This document shows positions 5,321 through 6,746 of a stretch of 6,746 nt of DNA, piece after piece. The first letter of the stretch is position 1. Every line of letters begins with the position of its first letter. A program made the translations under genes and the position numbers. The notes under the pieces were generated by a model, which worked only from the letters and a program-made list of their open reading frames with translations, was not told the origin of the DNA and made no database searches. This stretch comes from Halobacteriovoraceae bacterium (GTDB taxonomy: Bacteria > Bdellovibrionota > Bacteriovoracia > Bacteriovoracales > Bacteriovoracaceae), in the NCBI GenBank assembly GCA_018663815.1, contig JABJPQ010000154.1:1-6746 (forward strand), written 5' to 3'.

Positions 5321-5653
5321 TTATGCTTCTTTTAAAGCAACTTTTACGTAGCTAGTTCTTTTTCTAATTTTAAAAGCGCGCCCCTGAGCTCTTGGCTGAA
5401 TTCGTTTCTGAGTTGGTCCCTCGTCAACCATAATTTCGCCAATCACTAAATTATCAAGATCATACTTTTCACTATCTGATGCAATCTGTAATCCACTATT
5501 CAACAGCTTTGTTAGAATAATTGCAATTTCTTTCTTGTCATTAAATCGAAGAATTTTCATTGCCTCTGCAACCTTTTTATTTCTAATCAGGTTACAAACT
5601 TGTCTTACTTTACTTGCAGATTTATTTACATTGTTATTTTTTACAACAATCAT
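5321..5653 (-). CDS. rplV: 50S ribosomal protein L22
   Basis: L22 lines the exit tunnel with a long beta-hairpin; mutations in that hairpin are a known route to macrolide resistance in other bacteria. The 110-residue protein has the N-terminal KSASKVRQVCNLIRNKKV and the middle LLNSGLQIA. The C-terminal region with the hairpin reads EGPTQKRIQPRAQGRAFKIRKRTSYVKV; the family usually has T-S-H, here T-S-Y. I start at the ATG at 5653. A GTG immediately upstream (5656) lies only 1 base from AGGA. The upstream TAGGTAGGA gives workable spacing to the ATG. The gap from rpsS is 13 bases, and the TAA stop overlaps the rpsC Shine-Dalgarno sequence. Confidence 0.95.
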   Translation of the reverse strand: MIVVKNNNVNKSASKVRQVCNLIRNKKVAEAMKILRFNDKKEIAIILTKLLNSGLQIASDSEKYDLDNLVIGEIMVDEGPTQKRIQPRAQGRAFKIRKRTSYVKVALKEA

Positions 5654-5666
5654 CACGTCCTACCTA

Positions 5667-5945
5667 TTATCTCTTAGACTTCTTATCAGCACCATGGCCA
5701 TAAAAAGTTCTCGTTAATGAAAACTCACCAAGTTTATGTCCAACCATATTGTCAGTAACAAAAACAGGAATAAATTTCTTTCCGTTATGAACTGCAAACG
5801 TTAATCCAATAAACTCTGGAATAATCGTTGATCTTCTAGACCATGTTTTTATTACCTTATTTGCTTTTCCTTCTTTTTGAGCTTGCTCAACTTTTCTAAG
5901 AAGAGAAAATTCAATATAAGGTCCTTTTTTAATTGAACGAGTCAT
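5667..5945 (-). CDS. rpsS: 30S ribosomal protein S19
   Basis: S19 sits in the 30S head next to S13 and S14, and reaches toward the A-site tRNA and the subunit bridge. The 92-residue protein starts [16 protein letters not shown]. It contains [24 protein letters not shown] and the family signature [17 protein letters not shown], and ends GADKKSKR. The WSRRST and G-H-x-A-D-K-K pieces are close to the alphaproteobacterial form as I remember it. AGGAG lies 8 bases before the ATG at 5945, in a 12-base string (TAGGAGAATATA) repeated before rpsH. The gap from rplB is 14 bases. Confidence 0.97.
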   Translation of the reverse strand: MTRSIKKGPYIEFSLLRKVEQAQKEGKANKVIKTWSRRSTIIPEFIGLTFAVHNGKKFIPVFVTDNMVGHKLGEFSLTRTFYGHGADKKSKR

Positions 5946-5959
5946 CTATATTCTCCTAA

Positions 5960-6746
5960 TTACTTTCTTCTCTTAACAATGAACTGATTCGTTCTTTTGT
6001 TTTTTCTAGTCTTATAACCTTTAGTTGGTTTACCCCAAGGTGTAACTGGGTGTCTACCACCCGAAGTCCTACCCTCACCACCACCATGTGGATGATCGAC
6101 TGGATTCATAACAACACCTCTTACAGATGGTCGCCTTCCTCTAAGTCTATTTTTACCAGCTTTACCGATATTCAACTGCTCGTGCTCTAAATTGCCAACT
6201 TGACCAATTGTCGCTCGACAATTTATTTTTACTTTTCTAACTTCACCTGATGGTAATCTTAAAAGTGCTTCGTTTGTTTCTTTTGCCATAAGTTGAGCAT
6301 AAGAACCAGCAGATCTTGCTAATTGCCCACCTCTTTTAGGATGAAGCTCTACGTTATGAACCAAAGTACCAACTGGAATATCTTTTAAAAGTTTCGAGTT
6401 ACCTACCTTAATATCTGCAGAATCTGATGAAATAATTGTATCACCTACAACCAATCCATTAGGTGCTAAAATATATGTTTTTTCACCGTCAGCGTAAGAG
6501 ATTAATGCAATATTACATGTCCTATTTGGATCATATTCAATCGATTTAACAGTTGCTGGAATTTCAGATTTTTGTCTTTTAAAATCTATAATTCTGTATT
6601 TTTGCTTAGTTCCACCACCTCTTCGTCGAGAAGTAATTCTTCCATGCACATTTCTACCAGCCGTTTTACTTTTTGGAGCTAGTAGAGATTTTTGTGGCTT
6701 TGCTCCCTTAGTAAGTGCGTCGCTGTTTTGAACGACCATATTCCTA
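5960..6746 (-). CDS. rplB: 50S ribosomal protein L2, partial (5' end beyond window)
   Basis: L2 is one of the oldest large-subunit proteins, needed for subunit joining and for the peptidyl transferase region. Visible landmarks are [66 protein letters not shown] and the invariant [14 protein letters not shown] containing the conserved histidine region. It ends FIVKRRK. The first ATG in the window is at 6739, but the frame stays open to the edge and reads R-N-M-V-V-Q-N. That aligns with the R-x-x-V-V segment about 15 residues inside normal L2, and no properly spaced Shine-Dalgarno sequence precedes it. So the methionine is internal and about 15 codons are missing. The stop is TAA. Confidence 0.96.
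   Translation of the reverse strand, partial: RNMVVQNSDALTKGAKPQKSLLAPKSKTAGRNVHGRITSRRRGGGTKQKYRIIDFKRQKSEIPATVKSIEYDPNRTCNIALISYADGEKTYILAPNGLVVGDTIISSDSADIKVGNSKLLKDIPVGTLVHNVELHPKRGGQLARSAGSYAQLMAKETNEALLRLPSGEVRKVKINCRATIGQVGNLEHEQLNIGKAGKNRLRGRRPSVRGVVMNPVDHPHGGGEGRTSGGRHPVTPWGKPTKGYKTRKNKRTNQFIVKRRK

Noticed and set aside
5535..5717. Plus-strand frame of 60 codons over rplV and rpsS
   Set aside because: It is antisense to two confirmed ribosomal genes and its composition is a coding shadow.
1..6746. A novel accessory or defence system hidden in the window
   Set aside because: Almost every base is assigned to conserved ribosomal-protein genes in canonical order. No extra gene, direct-repeat array or mobile-element signature is present.

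Overview
The window is a stretch of a canonical bacterial ribosomal-protein gene cluster (the S10 operon running into the spc operon). Every gene lies on the minus strand, so transcription runs from the high coordinates to the low. In transcription order the genes are rplB (L2, 5' end off the window), rpsS (S19), rplV (L22), rpsC (S3), rplP (L16), rpmC (L29), rpsQ (S17), rplN (L14), rplX (L24), rplE (L5), rpsN (S14), rpsH (S8), rplF (L6), rplR (L18), rpsE (S5) and rpmD (L30, 3' end off the window). That is 16 genes, 14 of them complete, with no insertion, missing gene or foreign gene. I see no RNA gene, mobile element or CRISPR array.

The organism is an AT-rich bacterium. S14 is the long, zinc-independent type (101 residues), L30 is present, and S19, L6 and L2 read like proteobacterial proteins. 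S19 resembles the alphaproteobacterial form most (the WSRRST and GHGADKK regions). This suggests a low-GC proteobacterial lineage, perhaps a streamlined marine or host-associated one. The assignment comes from remembered family patterns and is tentative.

Most genes are separated by only 2-18 bases. At several junctions the stop codon of one gene is part of the Shine-Dalgarno sequence of the next, which fits a single long mRNA with translational coupling. There is no gap at rpsQ/rplN, the classical boundary between the S10 and spc operons in E. coli, so the two appear fused here. The exceptions are the two spacers around rplP: 74 bases between rpsC and rplP, and 60 bases between rplP and rpmC. 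Both contain inverted repeats that could fold in the minus-strand transcript. These spacers are the only part of the window not explained by ordinary ribosomal-protein coding.

Several open frames start upstream of the most likely true start. I moved the starts of rpsE, rplF, rplE and rplV downstream using Shine-Dalgarno spacing and family alignment. I extended rplB to the window edge, because its first in-window ATG is an internal methionine. No undescribed system is visible. The findings are modest: spacer hairpins, start corrections and a few unusual residues.
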